Source of the DNA: Sympetrum striolatum
Lineage: Eukaryota; Arthropoda; Insecta; Odonata; Libellulidae
Reading direction: 5' to 3'
Length of the DNA stretch: 64,000 nt
Assembly (NCBI GenBank): GCA_947579665.1
Contig: OX388351.1
Coordinates: 3,348,001-3,412,000 of the forward strand
A model generated the notes under the pieces. It saw nothing but the letters and a program-made list of their open reading frames with translations, searched no databases and was not told the DNA's origin. Position numbers and translations under genes: made by a program. Positions 1 to 12,485 of this stretch are shown piece by piece (the first letter of the stretch is position 1; every line of letters begins with the position of its first letter).

Positions 1-994
1 CTCAGCTTGCCCCTTTGCTTATGTATGTTCAGTGAAATTGATAACAGAGATGCAACCTATGTTCAAGGACAGTAATAAGCTGCATTCTTAATTTAACAGT
101 TTCATTAACAATTGGACCAAAAATTACTATTTTTGAAGATGATTATTTACTTATCAATGGTAATGATAACTATCTCTAGCAGATTTGAAGCCTGAACTTC
201 TTTAATTTCATGAATCTCATATCAGAAAACTTTGAAAAATAAGCGAATGAGTATAATACCCAACTGCAGGCAGGGCATTTTTCTCTAAAGATCAAAACAG
301 GTAATTTAAGGGTTCGTCAGGGCTGAAATATTTGTGAAATTGATTTCTCCATCCAAATGGAAACTAAACAAATGCAATAGAATAGCCATAGAACACTCAT
401 TCGCAAAACACATCTGCTGATATACTCCCTTAACTGCCATCAGAGATCTTGATTAATCCAGGTTCTTCAACAATCAACAACAAACTTGTTGGTTCTAGAG
501 CAATCTACTGCAATTGTGGAAACCATGCCAACACACAATATCCAAGGAGAACCAAAGACATTGCTATGTATTCTGGCAACAATACTTTTTCATACATTTT
601 AAAAGCATAATAAAAATGAAAATCTTGTTCCATGAAAGTGGCATTCTGCCAAATGAAATGAGTGAGTAAAAATAAGTCTCTCAAAGCATACACTTCTAAG
701 AATAAACTCCATGAGTATGAAATAAATACTGTGCTGTAATTCTGCTATGAGTGTTAAGCAAATCTCAGAATGAGATCAGTAATTTCCCATAGGTAAATAC
801 AATTATTGAGTAGCATATTTTCAATTCTACAATTATGCCACTCATGGCTAAAATGTACTGCACACAAGCATTGACAGCAACTGCATGTTGTCAAATCACA
901 ATTATATAAAATTAAAATTCTTTTTTAATTTTGTCACTCAACTGTACACCAACTGAATAATTTCAAACTTCCAGTAACAAACAAATGTAAGGAC
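1..994. other. AT-rich intergenic stretch, nothing recognised
   Basis: No open frame with recognisable protein motifs, no RNA gene and no clear inverted or tandem repeat was seen on either strand. The longest open frame (minus strand, 505-693, 62 codons) shows no family signature. Confidence 0.5.
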
Positions 995-1010
995 TCCCCA
1001 GCAAACAATT

Positions 1011-1165
1011 CCACGTGGTCACCACGTGGCTACCACGTGGTGTTTGGTGGCAGTTACGTTGTAATACCACGTGGCCACCACATGGCGAGATGGAGTTGCA
1101 GGAATGTGGTCACCACGTGGCGCTGCAACTTTACTACCACATAATCACCACATTTTGCCACATTT
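1011..1165. repeat. Subterminal CCACGTGG cluster (five palindromic copies)
   Basis: CCACGTGG occurs at 1011, 1022, 1033, 1066 and 1114; the first three are spaced 11 bp apart, about one helical turn. CACGTG is the canonical E-box core bound by bHLH proteins, but at a transposon end the repeats are more likely transposase binding sites. Further CCAC words follow to about 1165. The mirror-image region is 3648-3778. Confidence 0.7.
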
Positions 1166-2468
1166 CTATAATATTGTATCCTAAAATTTATGAAATATTC
1201 CAGCTAATTTTGGACCCCTTATAATGAAAAATGACTTTCTGATCACTCCTTTCCATACAAAAATAAACTTTTATAATTTGGCGTGAAATACTTTCTTTCA
1301 GAAAAAATATCAGGATGCTACCCAAGATTCATACCTTTATCAAAAGTTTGGATAAAAATGGTCTTTTACTTGAATTCAGTATTAAGACAAGGATAAGCAA
1401 GATATAGGACATTCATACCATATTACTGGGTGCTATGTACAGTAGATTCATTGCAGCATTTATTCAGACAATGTCTCAGTTTAAATCACATCTCAAGGTC
1501 TTTATATAAGACATCTCTGAAAGCAGCCAATGAGCACTCAAGTACTTAACTTAAAACACATTGCATATTTTCCAAATTAACCAATTGAAAGGCTTTGAGA
1601 ACAATAAATATAAATTTTTCTGTAATAAACTGACCTTCCTTAGAAGTCATTGAAGGGGTAAATTAAGAGTACCTGAAAGATATTTCAAAAGATAAAACAT
1701 ATCAAAGCTTTAGACAAATTCAAATATTTGGATTAGGAATACTGCCGTTTCGTTACATCTCAGATGTATATTTTGCACATGAAAATTCCGCACACATCGT
1801 AAAGAAAATTAATAGTTCCTTCGAGTAGTCATTGATTTAGTAGTAAACTGAAAGAAGGGTAAAGGATGAAGAATACACCAGAAAATATGCTGTAAATGAA
1901 ATTTTTATTGTTATGCATTGCTTTAATACATAAATACATTAGTGAATAAATACATATTACAATGAATTAAGTTTTACATAACTGAATAGGAATGAAATCT
2001 TAATACAGCAAAGAGAAGCAAAACGACCTGTGATATTGAAAATGAAATCAATTCTTCATTCACTTTCGTTATTCGCTTTTGCTGCTGTGGATAAGGTCTT
2101 CCTCTTGTGGAACAACTGCCTTAAGTGGATTCTAAGATCGTGTAATATTATCTTCAATCCAGGATAATTCTTCTTATAACCCATATCTTGTCCTTTAACC
2201 CTTCATTATTCTATCATTCTGTCTGAGAATCTATCAGTCTTCAACGAATACACTAAAGTTCCGGAATTTCTCTTTTTCTTGCACTAAATAAAACAGGAAT
2301 AACTATATTAAAATTTGCTTCTTACTATAAAACTTCCCATGATAATGCAATACGTACAAACGAGAGTGAAATACAACTTTCAATGACAGTTGTATTAAGT
2401 TTTAAGAAGGCTTAAATTAATTCAAATTAAGGAAATGAAAATGTTTGAGTTACGTAAATAAACACTTC

Positions 2469-2511
2469 GGTAAAATTCTCGATAACACGGTAAATCATCG
2501 AGAATTTTACC
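2469..2511. repeat. Perfect 15-bp-arm hairpin
   Basis: GGTAAAATTCTCGAT (2469-2483) is followed 13 bp later by its exact reverse complement (2497-2511). It lies inside the 2.8-kb TIR element and may be a small internal foldback. No flanking target duplication was recognised. Confidence 0.7.
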
Positions 2512-3794
2512 AACAATTGTAAGCAAGCATTAATATTAGCTTATTAAATATTTAATATCTACTAAAGAAGGCAAAAAGCATCACTTACGTTTCTTTGCTG
2601 AGCTTAAAACTGCAGATAATCTCCAGATTGTCACCATCTTCACAGTATGGATAACTTTACGTACACGATTTCCCCCAACAAATACCCTACATCGGTCGTA
2701 TAGTAAAACTTAATGCTCCGGATGAACAACCAACATCTTTCATAAAATTGATTGGACGGTGACAAGGATTTTCCTGTAAAATACAATTAAGAACTCATTT
2801 CTAGGTAGTACATACTTTGAAACGTGCAATAAATAATCAATGCTTAAATAATGTACTTACAATTCTCTGGTTTCCTTGGAAAGTGAAAAGATGGAATATA
2901 TTTACTGCTACTGTGCTGAAATATCCTTTGGAGCGACATAATTCATCGCAATATTCGAAATTGTTTCACAACTTTAAAACGATGCAGAGAATAACAATGA
3001 CGGTTACTCAAATGAGCTACTGCCAACAAAAAATAATTCGAGACACTGCTACCACGCTACGAGACTATAAACCGCTCAAGCTCAAACCAGCAAGATTTGT
3101 CAGTTTTCGTTTATGAAGGAAAAATGATTGTTTTCCTTATCATTTTGGTAACGTAAAGCAAAATAAACCATGAGAAATATACACGGAAATCAACTTTTTA
3201 ATAACGTTTGCGATCGATTTCTTAACGATTCGTAAAACATATATGTTTTACGATTCTTTCATATGAATTTGAAAACGGATTGATGGATTTCCGATTCCAT
3301 CGATGGATTTAAAAACGTACCCTTCGTCTGTAATTAATTTTAATTAAATAATCGAGTAAAACATCGGCTGAATATTTTTTCATTATTATAAATTCACTTA
3401 CAGAGATAACAATGGAAAAATAAATAATTTTATGCTGCTTCTTCCTTTAATATGTCATAAATGCATATTTATATTATTTTTTACTTTATTTGATAATGCT
3501 GCGGGTTATTCATCTTCCGTAATAGAATCACAGATTCTGTGTTTTATCCTTCTGCTTTTTTTGTTTTATGAGTAAATGAATTTGATTTGGAAGAAAATCT
3601 TTCTTATATAACATTTTATAAATAATAATCTCACGGAAATGAATTCGTTGTGGCCACGATTATATGACGTTTTGGCAATATCCAATGTGGTGATGACCAC
3701 GTTCTTACCATCTTTTTACCACATTCACCACATTCGCCACCAAAATGCCACGTGGCGAATAGTGGCAAACATGTGGCGTGTTTGCTGGGTCCCA

Positions 3795-4029
3795 CCCTCT
3801 ACTATTCTAAGAGATTGCATGATTTCTCTGCAATTATCACAGATCTGCTTTGACAATTAAGGAACTGTACAGAAGTAAACTTACTTGTAATGAAAAATAT
3901 AAAGATTGATGGGTAGTGATTATCTGTGTCATTAGTGCAATAATTTAAACCCCCTAACAAACATTTTTGATGACATCTTACAGAAAATCTCCATCGAAAG
4001 TATTACAGGTTATTAAATTTTGCCATTCA
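3795..4029. other. Short spacer, nothing recognised
   Basis: This lies between the 2.8-kb element and the 3' side of a LINE fragment. It may hold degraded LINE 3' sequence, but no motif supports that. Confidence 0.3.
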
Positions 4030-4633
4030 CTTCCCAGAAAAAAAACCTCATCTGTCTTTAGCATCTCAGATTGGGATTTCTATTAAATGAATCACAAGTT
4101 TTTGACTCTTTCTAAAGAGTTGATATATTTATTGTAATATGGGTTCCAAATGATTGAGCAGTACTCAAGTTGAGACCTTACTAGGGAGGTGTACAATATT
4201 TTATGGCAATAGATATCCCTGAAGTCACTACATGTCCTACCAATAAAGCCCAGCATTTTATATGCTTTTGAAGTGATATTGTTCATATGCAAGTCAAAAA
4301 TTAGCCTAGAGTCAAAAAGCACTCCTAAATCAGAGATGTAGTTCACTCTGTTTAAGCACTCATCTGATAGAAAATAATTAGCATAGGTGGGCGTTTTAGA
4401 TTTGTGATAACTTATAACATTACACTTCTGTATATTGAGTTCCATTAGGTTTTCGCAACACCATTCCCTGACCTCAATCAGACAATTTTGCAGTAGTTTG
4501 ACATCACTATTGCAGTTGGCATAATGATAGAACTTAAGATCATCAGCATACAAGAGAAATTTGACAGAGTTAAGAGGATTTCTGATATCATTAATGAATA
4601 ATAAAAATAGTAGAGGACATAAGTGGGATCATT
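4030..4633 (-). pseudogene. 5'-truncated non-LTR retrotransposon reverse transcriptase fragment
   Basis: Read on the minus strand, the frame opens near 4633 with a LLFLLFINDI block followed by LLYADDLKFY. These are the B and catalytic C motifs of a LINE reverse transcriptase; YADD supplies two metal-binding aspartates. Downstream are LNIQKCNVISY, a DLGVLFDSRL block and LEYCSIIWNPY, the usual order of the thumb and post-RT region in Jockey/CR1/I-like elements. The best continuous frame is 4092-4553 (153 codons). RT motifs upstream of INDI, the endonuclease and ORF1 are missing, as expected of a 5'-truncated insertion. After 4092 the frame closes; the 3' end is uncertain. A dead copy with no expected function. 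Confidence 0.88.
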
Positions 4634-7440
4634 TTAACACTTTTTTCCAAAATTCACGAAATCGCTCAGTTTTTCTCAGAGCTTAACCCTTTGGTCCCAA
4701 ACTGAAGGTCATGAAATCGAAAGTCCATGACCTCGTTGTGACGTAACATGAGGTCCACATTTGGCGCCGATTCGAATTCTCAGAGTTCTTAGATTTTATT
4801 TTTAGCTCTTGCTTCACATATCAAGCCATTTTGGTATTTTTTGTTTTTTTTTCATTATGAAACGCCATTTTGTCACAAAAAATGACTATCACGATTTTTA
4901 CCCAATATGCAATACATGCTGACTACGCGGTTATTCAAAATTGTGACGAATAAATTACAATTTACTTATAAAAAATAGGCCATAAATACTTAGATTTTTA
5001 TTGCAACCATTTCAAATTACTAAAATTTTCAACACATTACCCCCATTTGAGAGCAAGAGTTTTAAGTGATTTTGGAGTTCGCTTTTTTCAAGATTGAGAT
5101 ATCTTAATTTTTCCACAAATTTATATTAGAACATACCAACAGGAAGACATTTTCATTAATAAAATAAGACCAAAAATTATAATTTTGATTTTTATTTAAA
5201 ATATGCTGTAATCATGCAGTACAGTATAAAAATCAATTCAATCATGCAGTACAGTATAAAAATCAATTCAATCATACACTATTGGTGTTCACGTGTATAT
5301 GTTCTACATCATAAATAGCATGTACTGGTTTATTACGAAGAAATATTAATAGTTGACATATATTAGTAACGATGTAAACCATAATCCTGATAGAATCAGA
5401 GAAATATCGAAGTAGGATATCGTTATTCTGCCATAGGTTACCATTCAGGTACTGCGATGTGGTAATGCGGCAACATGGTTCTTTCCATCAACATCATCTT
5501 CCGTAGATCCTGATAGGAAATATTGTAGACGAACTAAGAAAAACTGGTAAAGAAATATTTTCAGACCGTCCCTCTAAAAGTCAATTATTACCATTTTACA
5601 TTAAAAGATATGATGCGGATTAGTAGTTAGAGCCTAGTTTCAATAATAATTGTCAGTCATTGATAATGCCCAACAGAAATTTTTAATTATCAGATCAACG
5701 ACATTAAATTTAGGATATCACTTCTTTCGTGATATTTTATAAATATTTGGATTTGAATTCAAAGAATTTCTTTCTTTCCAAATTTCTTGAAATATTTTCA
5801 TAAAGCAAATTTCATTAAAGTTTGATTGCCAAAGGATGCATTGCATACGTCCAAAAGTACAGTTCATTCTTTAGTACCTGATTCTGTTTCATCAATGTGA
5901 AAACGGATTGATACACGCCATTGTTTGGACCACCCGTCTTACAACCTGGTTGCGTAACGCGGATGACTTACCTAAAAAGAAAAATTAATATCAATTAGTA
6001 CTGAGGACTGATTAAAAGTGGTAATGTAAATAATAATCATAATTTAAGCGGCAGTAGGAAATGTAGAGTATACAAGCTAGCCTTAGCAAATCATGTTTCT
6101 GAATATACCACAATATTATACCAAAGAATTACTATTAATATATATATTCTGAACTTTTATTATCAACTTTGTGTAGAAAATTAATGCATAATCGTAGAAG
6201 CAAAATTTACACTAATCAAAAATGTAATACGTCCAGTAATATTTTCGTTAAAAGACACCAAGCTAAATAATAAAAAATGGAAAATCACGAAATAGAAGAA
6301 AATGCTTAATACAGAAAATAATGGGATTGCAGAGAAATGATAGATCATCTATCAAAATTAAGAATGGTACAACATTGTGTTTAAACTTGAGCGATTGGAT
6401 TACGTGAGCATATAGAATGGATGGAAGAAGCTGGCGAAGATGACAATAGAAGATTCCGAAGACGAAAAGAGATCTCCCGAGGAACAGTGTTCAAGTAAAT
6501 TAGCAACGAAGTTTAAATCTTTATTCTAGAGTATAGGATGAATAATTTAAGTCAGCGGTCTACCAACTGCGGTCCACGGCATACTTTCATTCGGCTAATG
6601 AAGTAGCGCAAACCACGCTCAATCAATTTGGACGTAAAACATTTATACAATTGGCCTTGATACTTAACCAGCCTTCAGTTAATTAGATTCTAATGTTTAA
6701 TCAAATTAACAATTCAAAGACATAATCAAGTCGAAAATTGAAGAATATTAGGAAAACATATTCTTTAAAGACTCAGTTTGTTCTAATCGCTAAAATGACA
6801 ATATTTAAATACATTGGAATAACTTTATCACCACAATTACATGGAATGCTCAGGGTCTCCCATTTCAACCAACTTATACCCAAGAATTTTTGTAGTAATT
6901 GACGAGTAGATAAAACAAAAAATTATAGCAGCGAGCGACTGTATAATATATTATGATTATGAATCTATTTATCTAATTTATGAAGGAGTATTGAATGAGA
7001 GTTGAGAATATGATGGAATCACAACGGAGTCTGTTGATCTAGCGGTTTAAAAAGTGTTCGTTTGATAAAACAATGCACGCTAAGTAATCCGGATCTCGAC
7101 TTGCGGAAGAAGTATTTTCCTATTATGACCAATAGCAATTCGTCTACTTATCTAACCATGGTACGTTTTAAGACTCAAACATAATAATAATATATAATTT
7201 TAGCAGCTTGTGCCTTAAATAAGGAATTTCTAAATTAATATTTCGTAAATTTAATTGAAAATGTGTATCAAGGTTTTGACGAGTTTCCTCGACTTAATAT
7301 TAAATTTAAATGCTCACCTTTATGCTATCTATTATATTCAAACTTTCTTTTTTCGTTTCTTTAGTTATATTAATTCTTAGCTGTCAGTGAGGAAATATTC
7401 AAAACGCCGATAGTGATTTACTTTTCAGGTAATATGAAAG
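4634..7440. other. Long AT-rich stretch without a recognisable gene
   Basis: No frame carries family motifs. It holds a 30-bp tandem duplication at 5211-5270. A hAT-terminus-like word lies near 6553 (CAGCGGTCTACCAACTGCGG), but no matching opposite end was found. Confidence 0.45.
5211..5270. repeat. Perfect 30-bp direct tandem duplication
   Basis: Two exact 30-bp units beginning ATCATGCAGTACAG lie head to tail at 5211-5240 and 5241-5270, with a few bases of a third copy after them. The exact match suggests a recent slippage duplication. Confidence 0.9.
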
Positions 7441-7489
7441 CAACAGCGGAGACAGTGAACGGCACGAGAAGGCATGAGTCAGTCGTAGC

Positions 7490-7800
7490 TGACATAGCTC
7501 ATGGCATCAGTCGCCTTGTTGAGTGGGTCCGGCGGCCCCCATTACGAAATAACGTGGAGGAACCGGGTTCAATTCCGCGCCGGTCGCCGCAACCGACCGG
7601 GAGTTTTTTCTCATCTTACCTTCGTCAAAAACGGATTCGAACACTTTCCTTAGTGTAACCGCTGCCTAAGGCCCCTGTGAGTCCTCGAACCCGCGTGTGG
7701 GCGATCCAATTCATTTATCCTCGTTTTTTCACTTTCTTCGTCTCCAAAATTAGTAATTTCCCACTAATTTTTCAGCAACCGGAAAGGTAGCAAAAAAAGT
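7490..7800 (+). mobile_element. tRNA-derived SINE-like element
   Basis: A TAGCTCATGG word at 7495 resembles a Pol III A box. GGTTCAATTCC at 7566-7576 matches the B-box consensus GGTTCRANTCC. The roughly 70-bp spacing is longer than in a tRNA but acceptable for a SINE head. The next 220 bp (GC-richer than its surroundings) probably form the body. No poly-A tail or target duplication was identified, so the right boundary is a guess. A 7413-7658 plus-strand open frame overlaps it and is judged fortuitous. Confidence 0.5.
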
Positions 7801-8249
7801 GGGAAAATGCCTGCGTTTATTAGACGGGAAAAATATTTAGCAAAGTATCCCTCGACTCGAACAACTGAAAAATATTACCTTTTGAAAAAAATTAACCGAT
7901 ACCTAACAAAGTAGAGTGAGGAGCCCTGATATTGACATAATCGCTTCAATTATCGCAGCTAAGTCTATTCAACATCGCCTCTACAAGAACGGATGCCAAT
8001 GATAAGACCGTAATACATTTTCTTGCTAGAATTATGTACCCGAAATTAGACAGTGGAACAGTACTGGATGTTAAGACTACAAACACAATTTCTACTTCAA
8101 ATGGTTGTCCTAAAGCTGGGATACTCATCCTGATGCCCGCGGGTACAGAGGTGCCCGAAGCGAACTTGCACAGTGCCTGCCAAGCTTCGGTAAAAGAGAA
8201 TTTTTTGCTACAACAGTATTTCTTGGGATTGTACTAGCCGGGATGGAGT
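7800..8249. other. Sequence between SINE and LINE, possibly decayed LINE 3' part
   Basis: Two overlapping short frames (7946-8128 minus, 8034-8237 plus) have no recognised motifs. The LINE downstream (minus strand) may have continued into this interval, but no reverse-transcriptase motif is visible. Confidence 0.3.
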
Positions 8250-9059
8250 GGAAGTTTGGGTAATCGTTGATTAGGTAGATACTATTGAGTGGGAGGTTCA
8301 ATAACGAGTGATATAAGGAATTTAAATCAATTTCATTAATATCGCGATAAGTTCTTAATTTGGGTGAAGTCTTTTTAGAGCGTACCGCGTATTAATATAT
8401 ATGAGATCATGCGCAGGGATTCCATGTGCGGAACTTTGACCATGATTTAAGACTTTTTGGATTATTTACCAGGAGTAGATCTAACAAAGCGGCAGAGTGA
8501 TTAGTGATGATCGTTGGCTTAGAGGAGAGATGATGTTTAAGGAATTAAATGCTGATATTTACTGATTCAACTCAGGACTATCAACTCAGATGTTGGTGTT
8601 GAAGTCTCCCATGATAATAACACCATCATAAAGGTGTAGGAAACCTGATAAGGCCTCATCTATGTCTGATAGAAAACCTATCTTAGGAGGTTTATAAATA
8701 ACGCAGGATAGCAGCTTTTTTCCTCAAACGATAATTTCAAGCATGATATCTTCATGACGAAGGGGGTAAATGGGTTGTGAGTGAGATATTAATTTATATT
8801 GAAGATCCTTCCGTACGTTTACGCACACACCGCCGCCTCTTTTTCCAATTTTGTAATTTCTTACAAGGTTGAAGTTGAAGGAAGGCTTTAACCACGATTC
8901 GCTAACTCCTATGGGATCGATGCCATCAATAGCACCAATAAGTTTGATTTCATTCGAGTGTGGGATAATACTTTGGACATTTATATGCACATCCTTGAGA
9001 GAACGTTTATGAAAAGAGGCTAAACTACGAAGAGTCCCTTTGCGGAGCGCAGTTGACAC
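8250..9059 (-). pseudogene. LINE ORF2 N-terminal endonuclease fragment
   Basis: The minus-strand frame 9059-8724 contains HINVQSI near its start, IGVSESWLKP, and GGGVCVNVRKDLQYK. These are landmarks of the AP-type endonuclease/exonuclease/phosphatase domain at the N-terminus of LINE ORF2. After frame breaks the domain continues with a VIYKPPK block and GVIIMGDFNTN (about 8600-8580), the metal-binding GDFN motif, and then NHSAALLDLLLVNN (about 8500). By about 8250 the similarity fades, before any RT motif. Several in-frame stops show that it is dead. It lies downstream of an ORF1 fragment in the same orientation, so the pair is one decayed LINE insertion on the minus strand. Confidence 0.85.
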
Positions 9060-9582
9060 TTCTGCTGATGGCAGTCAAGATAAGATGGAAAAAGGGCGAA
9101 GGGCTAATGGGGGTGTGCGAGTTCGGAAAGAATGCATATGCATTAGGATTTAAGGAAACGCTTCTGTTAGATGGGAAAATCTGTGTGGCGAGAGGGCTGA
9201 GGTAAGAAGCAGTAGGGGGTGAAAGGAGCGGTTTGGGAAAATTTTGGGCATGATCAGGGTTCTTCTGCGAATTACGAGGAATCATGAAATAGCAACGGTT
9301 AAGAGGGAAGTAATTTGAGGGGTTAAACAAACAGCAAGTGTATTCAAATCAGCAAAAGAAGGAGAATACGAGAATGGGAACGGGAAAATGAAGGGGGGAG
9401 GCAGAAAAACGTAAGGAACTATTCTTCCGCGATTGAGGAAATGTACTACAGCTAAATTGAGGAAAAGAAGAAAGAAGAAGAGAAAAAAATATAAATAAAT
9501 AAATAGCCAGAGCTATACTTAACTTTGAACCGGAGTTCTTGATCCGATGTAGCTCATCAAGGGTGGTGGCGGTGAACTTTTC
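9060..9582 (-). other. LINE ORF1-ORF2 spacer / eroded ORF1 C-terminus
   Basis: This lies between the ORF1 frame (ends 9583) and the endonuclease frame (starts 9059). A 101-codon minus frame (9330-9025) overlaps the ORF2 start but is proline/serine-rich with no motif. Around 9430-9510 the plus strand is a purine-rich GAA/AAG/AAAT run. I see no separate gene. Confidence 0.4.
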
Positions 9583-9947
9583 TCATGTCGGGGGTAGGAA
9601 CGTCGCTCGGCCGTCAGACGTTCTCTCGGCCAAAGTTACCTTTGCCTCATCGAGAAACCTTTTCCTAAAAACTGTGAGCGATTCGGTGATCACGAATCCC
9701 GGAGGTGCCTCTTCATCCTCCATACTGCGTCGCGGTCCGCTTACGAATTTCACGATGATATGGCTGCTACGTCGGTCTTTGCGGTTTCGCTGACCGAGTC
9801 GATGGTCCCTGTCGATGGAAGCAATCGGGACTTTAATTTTCAATTTTTGGTCAAACAACCGACAAGCGAGTTGGATCGGATCTTCCCTGCCCGACTCCGG
9901 GAGCACGTGCAAAAGGAGGCCGTTCTCTCGACTATATTGCTCTAGAG
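9583..9947 (-). pseudogene. LINE ORF1 (nucleic-acid-chaperone type) fragment, downstream of hAT insertion
   Basis: The minus frame reads ALEQYSRENGLLLHVLPE, then SIDRDHRLGQ, IIVKFVSGPRR, FVITESLTVFRKR and SDGRATFLPP. This order (EQYSRRN, an HRLG block, IIVKF, ESLT..R, DGR) is that of L1-type ORF1 RNA-binding domains found upstream of ORF2 in many insect LINEs. Its upstream codons are separated by the 2.5-kb hAT at 9948-12485 and resume at 12486. In the interrupted frame the first dozen apparent residues come from the hAT terminus, not from the LINE. Confidence 0.85.
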
Positions 9948-12485
9948 CAGGGGTTCCCAACCCCGTGCCCGCGAGCACCATGGCGCCCGTGGAACGATTC
10001 GTGTGTGCCCGCCACTATTCGACCGAGACAGGATTTTTTCATAAACATTAATTAAAAATGTGAATTGTTTTTATTTATTTGTTAGAGTTTTAATTTTTTT
10101 GAGTGCCTAGCTTTGTTAAATACGTTCGTATGTTTGCGATATTGTATGTATGAGTGGTTCCTTCGCTGACAGTACTTGCCGCAACTTGTCTATCGACGAG
10201 CCAGACTGCACTCCTCACGCCAGCCTGGAACCGCGTTGTTGCCATTGTGATTGCTGCCCGATCGGGTCGTGACAGTAGCTAGGAGACATCTTCGTCTGAC
10301 GAAACACGAATTAGGAGTTTTGATATTCCTTCTGAAAATTTTTAACGGGCTAAAAGCGAGGTGCGTAATATATTATATTAATGAGCGATAATCTATTATG
10401 ATTGTGGGGAAAGTTATAGTCCTTGTTATAATACATTTATGCGTATAATGTAGAACAGACGTGCGTTATAACATTGATATTATATTGTAGTTCAATTACT
10501 ATTTATTTTTTCCTTTTTTAGGCCGAAAATGAGTGGACCGAGTAAAAGACAACGAACCTATAATTTTAACACTGACTTGGAGGAATCATTTTGTTTCGTT
10601 AATTTGAAAAATAAATACGTTTCTTTGTTGTGTGATAGTGGTATTGCAGTGCCGAAAAAACATAATGTTGAACGTCACTTTCAGACAATGCACGCCACTT
10701 TTGATGTGAATTTTCCACTTAAATCTGAAGTAAGAAAGAAAAAAATATGTCAACTAAAATCAAGTCTAACTGCACAACAGACTGTTTTCACTAGACATGT
10801 GGAAAATTCTAAAATTCTAATTCTTCTTGTCTCAGCAATACAAGACTTACAGTTGTCAAATAACACCGTCACAAGAAGAATATATGCAATTTCAACAGAC
10901 ATTCAAAATCAGTTAAAGACTGTCTTGGAAATATGTGACTGGTTCTCGTTACAATTTGACGAGTCGACAGATATATCACCGCACAGTTAGCAGTTATGGT
11001 GATAATGGTATTTAGTAACTTCACAGTAAAAGAGAATATGTTGCAAATATTACCTATGAATGAACAGACAAGGGGTGAGGATATTTATAATACATTCAGA
11101 ACAAACGCCAAGTCAATAAATATGCCATTGCACAAGCTGTCTGCGATAACCACCGATGGGGCACCAGCATTGGTAGGTAAAAACAAAGGATTTATTGCCC
11201 TCTGCAAGAAGGATGAATCATTTTCAAACTTAATGTCCTACCACTGTATTATCCAGCTCTGTGTTGTAAAATATTACCATTTGAACACGGTATGAAAATG
11301 ATTATAAAAATAATCAATTCTATTCGGGCAGCTCCTTTGCAACACCGACTTTTCAAGGCCCTGTTAGAAGATACTGAAGATAAAGAACATGATCTTATTC
11401 TGCATACTGAAGTACGTTGGCTCAGTAAGGAAAGGTTCTTACGAGATTTACGTGTTTGATTGAAGAAATAAAAACATTTATAAACGATAAAAATGAATAT
11501 TATGATGAACTAGCTGAATCTCGCTGGTGATTGATTTGGGATTTCTCACAGACATCATGGAAAAATTGAATTCTTTAAATTTGGAGTTGCAGGGGAAAGA
11601 CAAAAACATAGCTGAAATGATATGCTCTGTAAAGTCATTTAAAGCTAAATTGGATTTGTTGATATCACATCTGCAGATCAATTCTCTCGTGCATTTTCCA
11701 TGAAATGCTACGTAACAATGAATTAAACGGGTTATCATTAACATTATTTATTAAGCATTTTCAAGTGTTTAAAAAACAGCTTGAAGAGAGATTTTTGCAG
11801 TTTCCACATATCGAGCCAACTGTATCAATCCTTTTACTTGCCAAATAAATGTAATGGAAATGGCCCCATGTATTGCAGATTTTGTTCAAGATAAGACAAA
11901 AGAACTAGTTAGAAATTTTGGACCTTAAGAATGATATTTTGCTAAAATCCTTAATATCAGAGGACTTTTGGAATACATTGGACAAAGAAAAGTTCCCATT
12001 TTTGAAAAAAGCGGCATTTAAAATTCGATCATTATTTGGTTCGACATATTTATGCGAATCATTATTTTCAAACATGAACTTAATAAAATCAAGATACAGA
12101 TCTCGACTCACCGATGAGCATCTTTATGTTGCTAACAGGATTATCGTCATACTCTCCTAATTATGAGGCACTGGCCAATGATATGCAATGCCAAATATCA
12201 CATTGACATATTGATATTATATTTTTTTATAAAATGTTTTATTTGTATGTGTTTTTTGTTTACGTTTTATAAATACATTTCTCTGAGTGTATGTAATTTG
12301 AATAATAATTTTATTATTTTGAAACATTTTTGTTTATTATTAGTTAATAAATTATGTATATAAGAAAATAAATTATGGGAATGAGAAGTTATGGAAGGAG
12401 TTTGTCGATTAAAAAAAGGGGGTGCCCGTCACCCTACCGATATTTTAGAATGTGCTCTTGAGTACAAAAAGGTTGGGAACCCCTG
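9948..12485 (+). mobile_element. hAT DNA transposon with perfect 8-bp target duplication
   Basis: The element starts CAGGGGTTCCCAACC and ends GGTTGGGAACCCCTG, a perfect 15-bp terminal inverted repeat of hAT type. The 8-bp sequence CTCTAGAG flanks it on both sides (9940-9947 and 12486-12493), the diagnostic hAT target-site duplication. At 2,538 bp it carries a degenerate plus-strand transposase (10529-12160). It inserted into a minus-strand LINE ORF1. The intact ends and duplication suggest the insertion is younger than the LINE, though the transposase has already broken. Confidence 0.95.
10529..12160 (+). pseudogene. Broken hAT transposase (GTF2IRD2/ZBED5-like family)
   Basis: The first frame (10529-10990) starts MSGPSKRQRTYNF and has a decayed BED-like N-terminus ending in ERHFQTMH, then ELK/QQ-type residues. 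A stretch normally found before the RNase-H core seems deleted within it, and it ends at FSLQFDESTDIS, where the DEST aspartate belongs to the catalytic core. The second frame (10996-11295) has GEDIYNTF, the TTDGAPALVGKNKGF block and a degraded HCIIHQ motif. The region 11300-11900 is shattered. The last frame (11918-12160) has FGSTYLCESLFSNMN and SRYRSRLTDEHL, the hAT C-terminal dimerisation region. At least three frame breaks make it inactive. The order matches the C-terminal hAT module of vertebrate GTF2IRD2 and its insect transposon relatives. Confidence 0.88.

Larger units (their letters stand above)
997..3789. mobile_element. Non-autonomous TIR DNA transposon with CACGTG-rich ends
   Basis: The segment begins CCCAGCAAACA and ends TGTTTGCTGGG, a perfect 11-bp terminal inverted repeat. 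A dinucleotide TC lies just outside both ends (995-996 and 3790-3791), so a 2-bp target duplication is possible but weak. Both subterminal regions are packed with CCAC/GTGG words: the left end carries five copies of CCACGTGG and the right end a looser CCAC-rich series. The 2.8-kb interior is AT-rich and shows no transposase, so it depends on proteins made elsewhere if it was ever mobile. I could not assign it to a superfamily. Confidence 0.7.

Noticed and set aside
1015..1224. 69-codon plus frame in the CACGTG cluster
   Set aside because: The frame is produced by the repeated CCACGTGG word at a transposon end and has no homology pattern.
6553..6590. hAT left terminus (CAGCGGTCTACCAACTGCGG)
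   Set aside because: No matching inverted end or 8-bp duplication was found nearby, so it is left as a possible solo remnant only.
9025..9330. 101-codon minus frame between LINE ORF1 and ORF2
   Set aside because: It overlaps the ORF2 start in another frame, is compositionally biased, and shows no ORF1 or zinc-knuckle motif.
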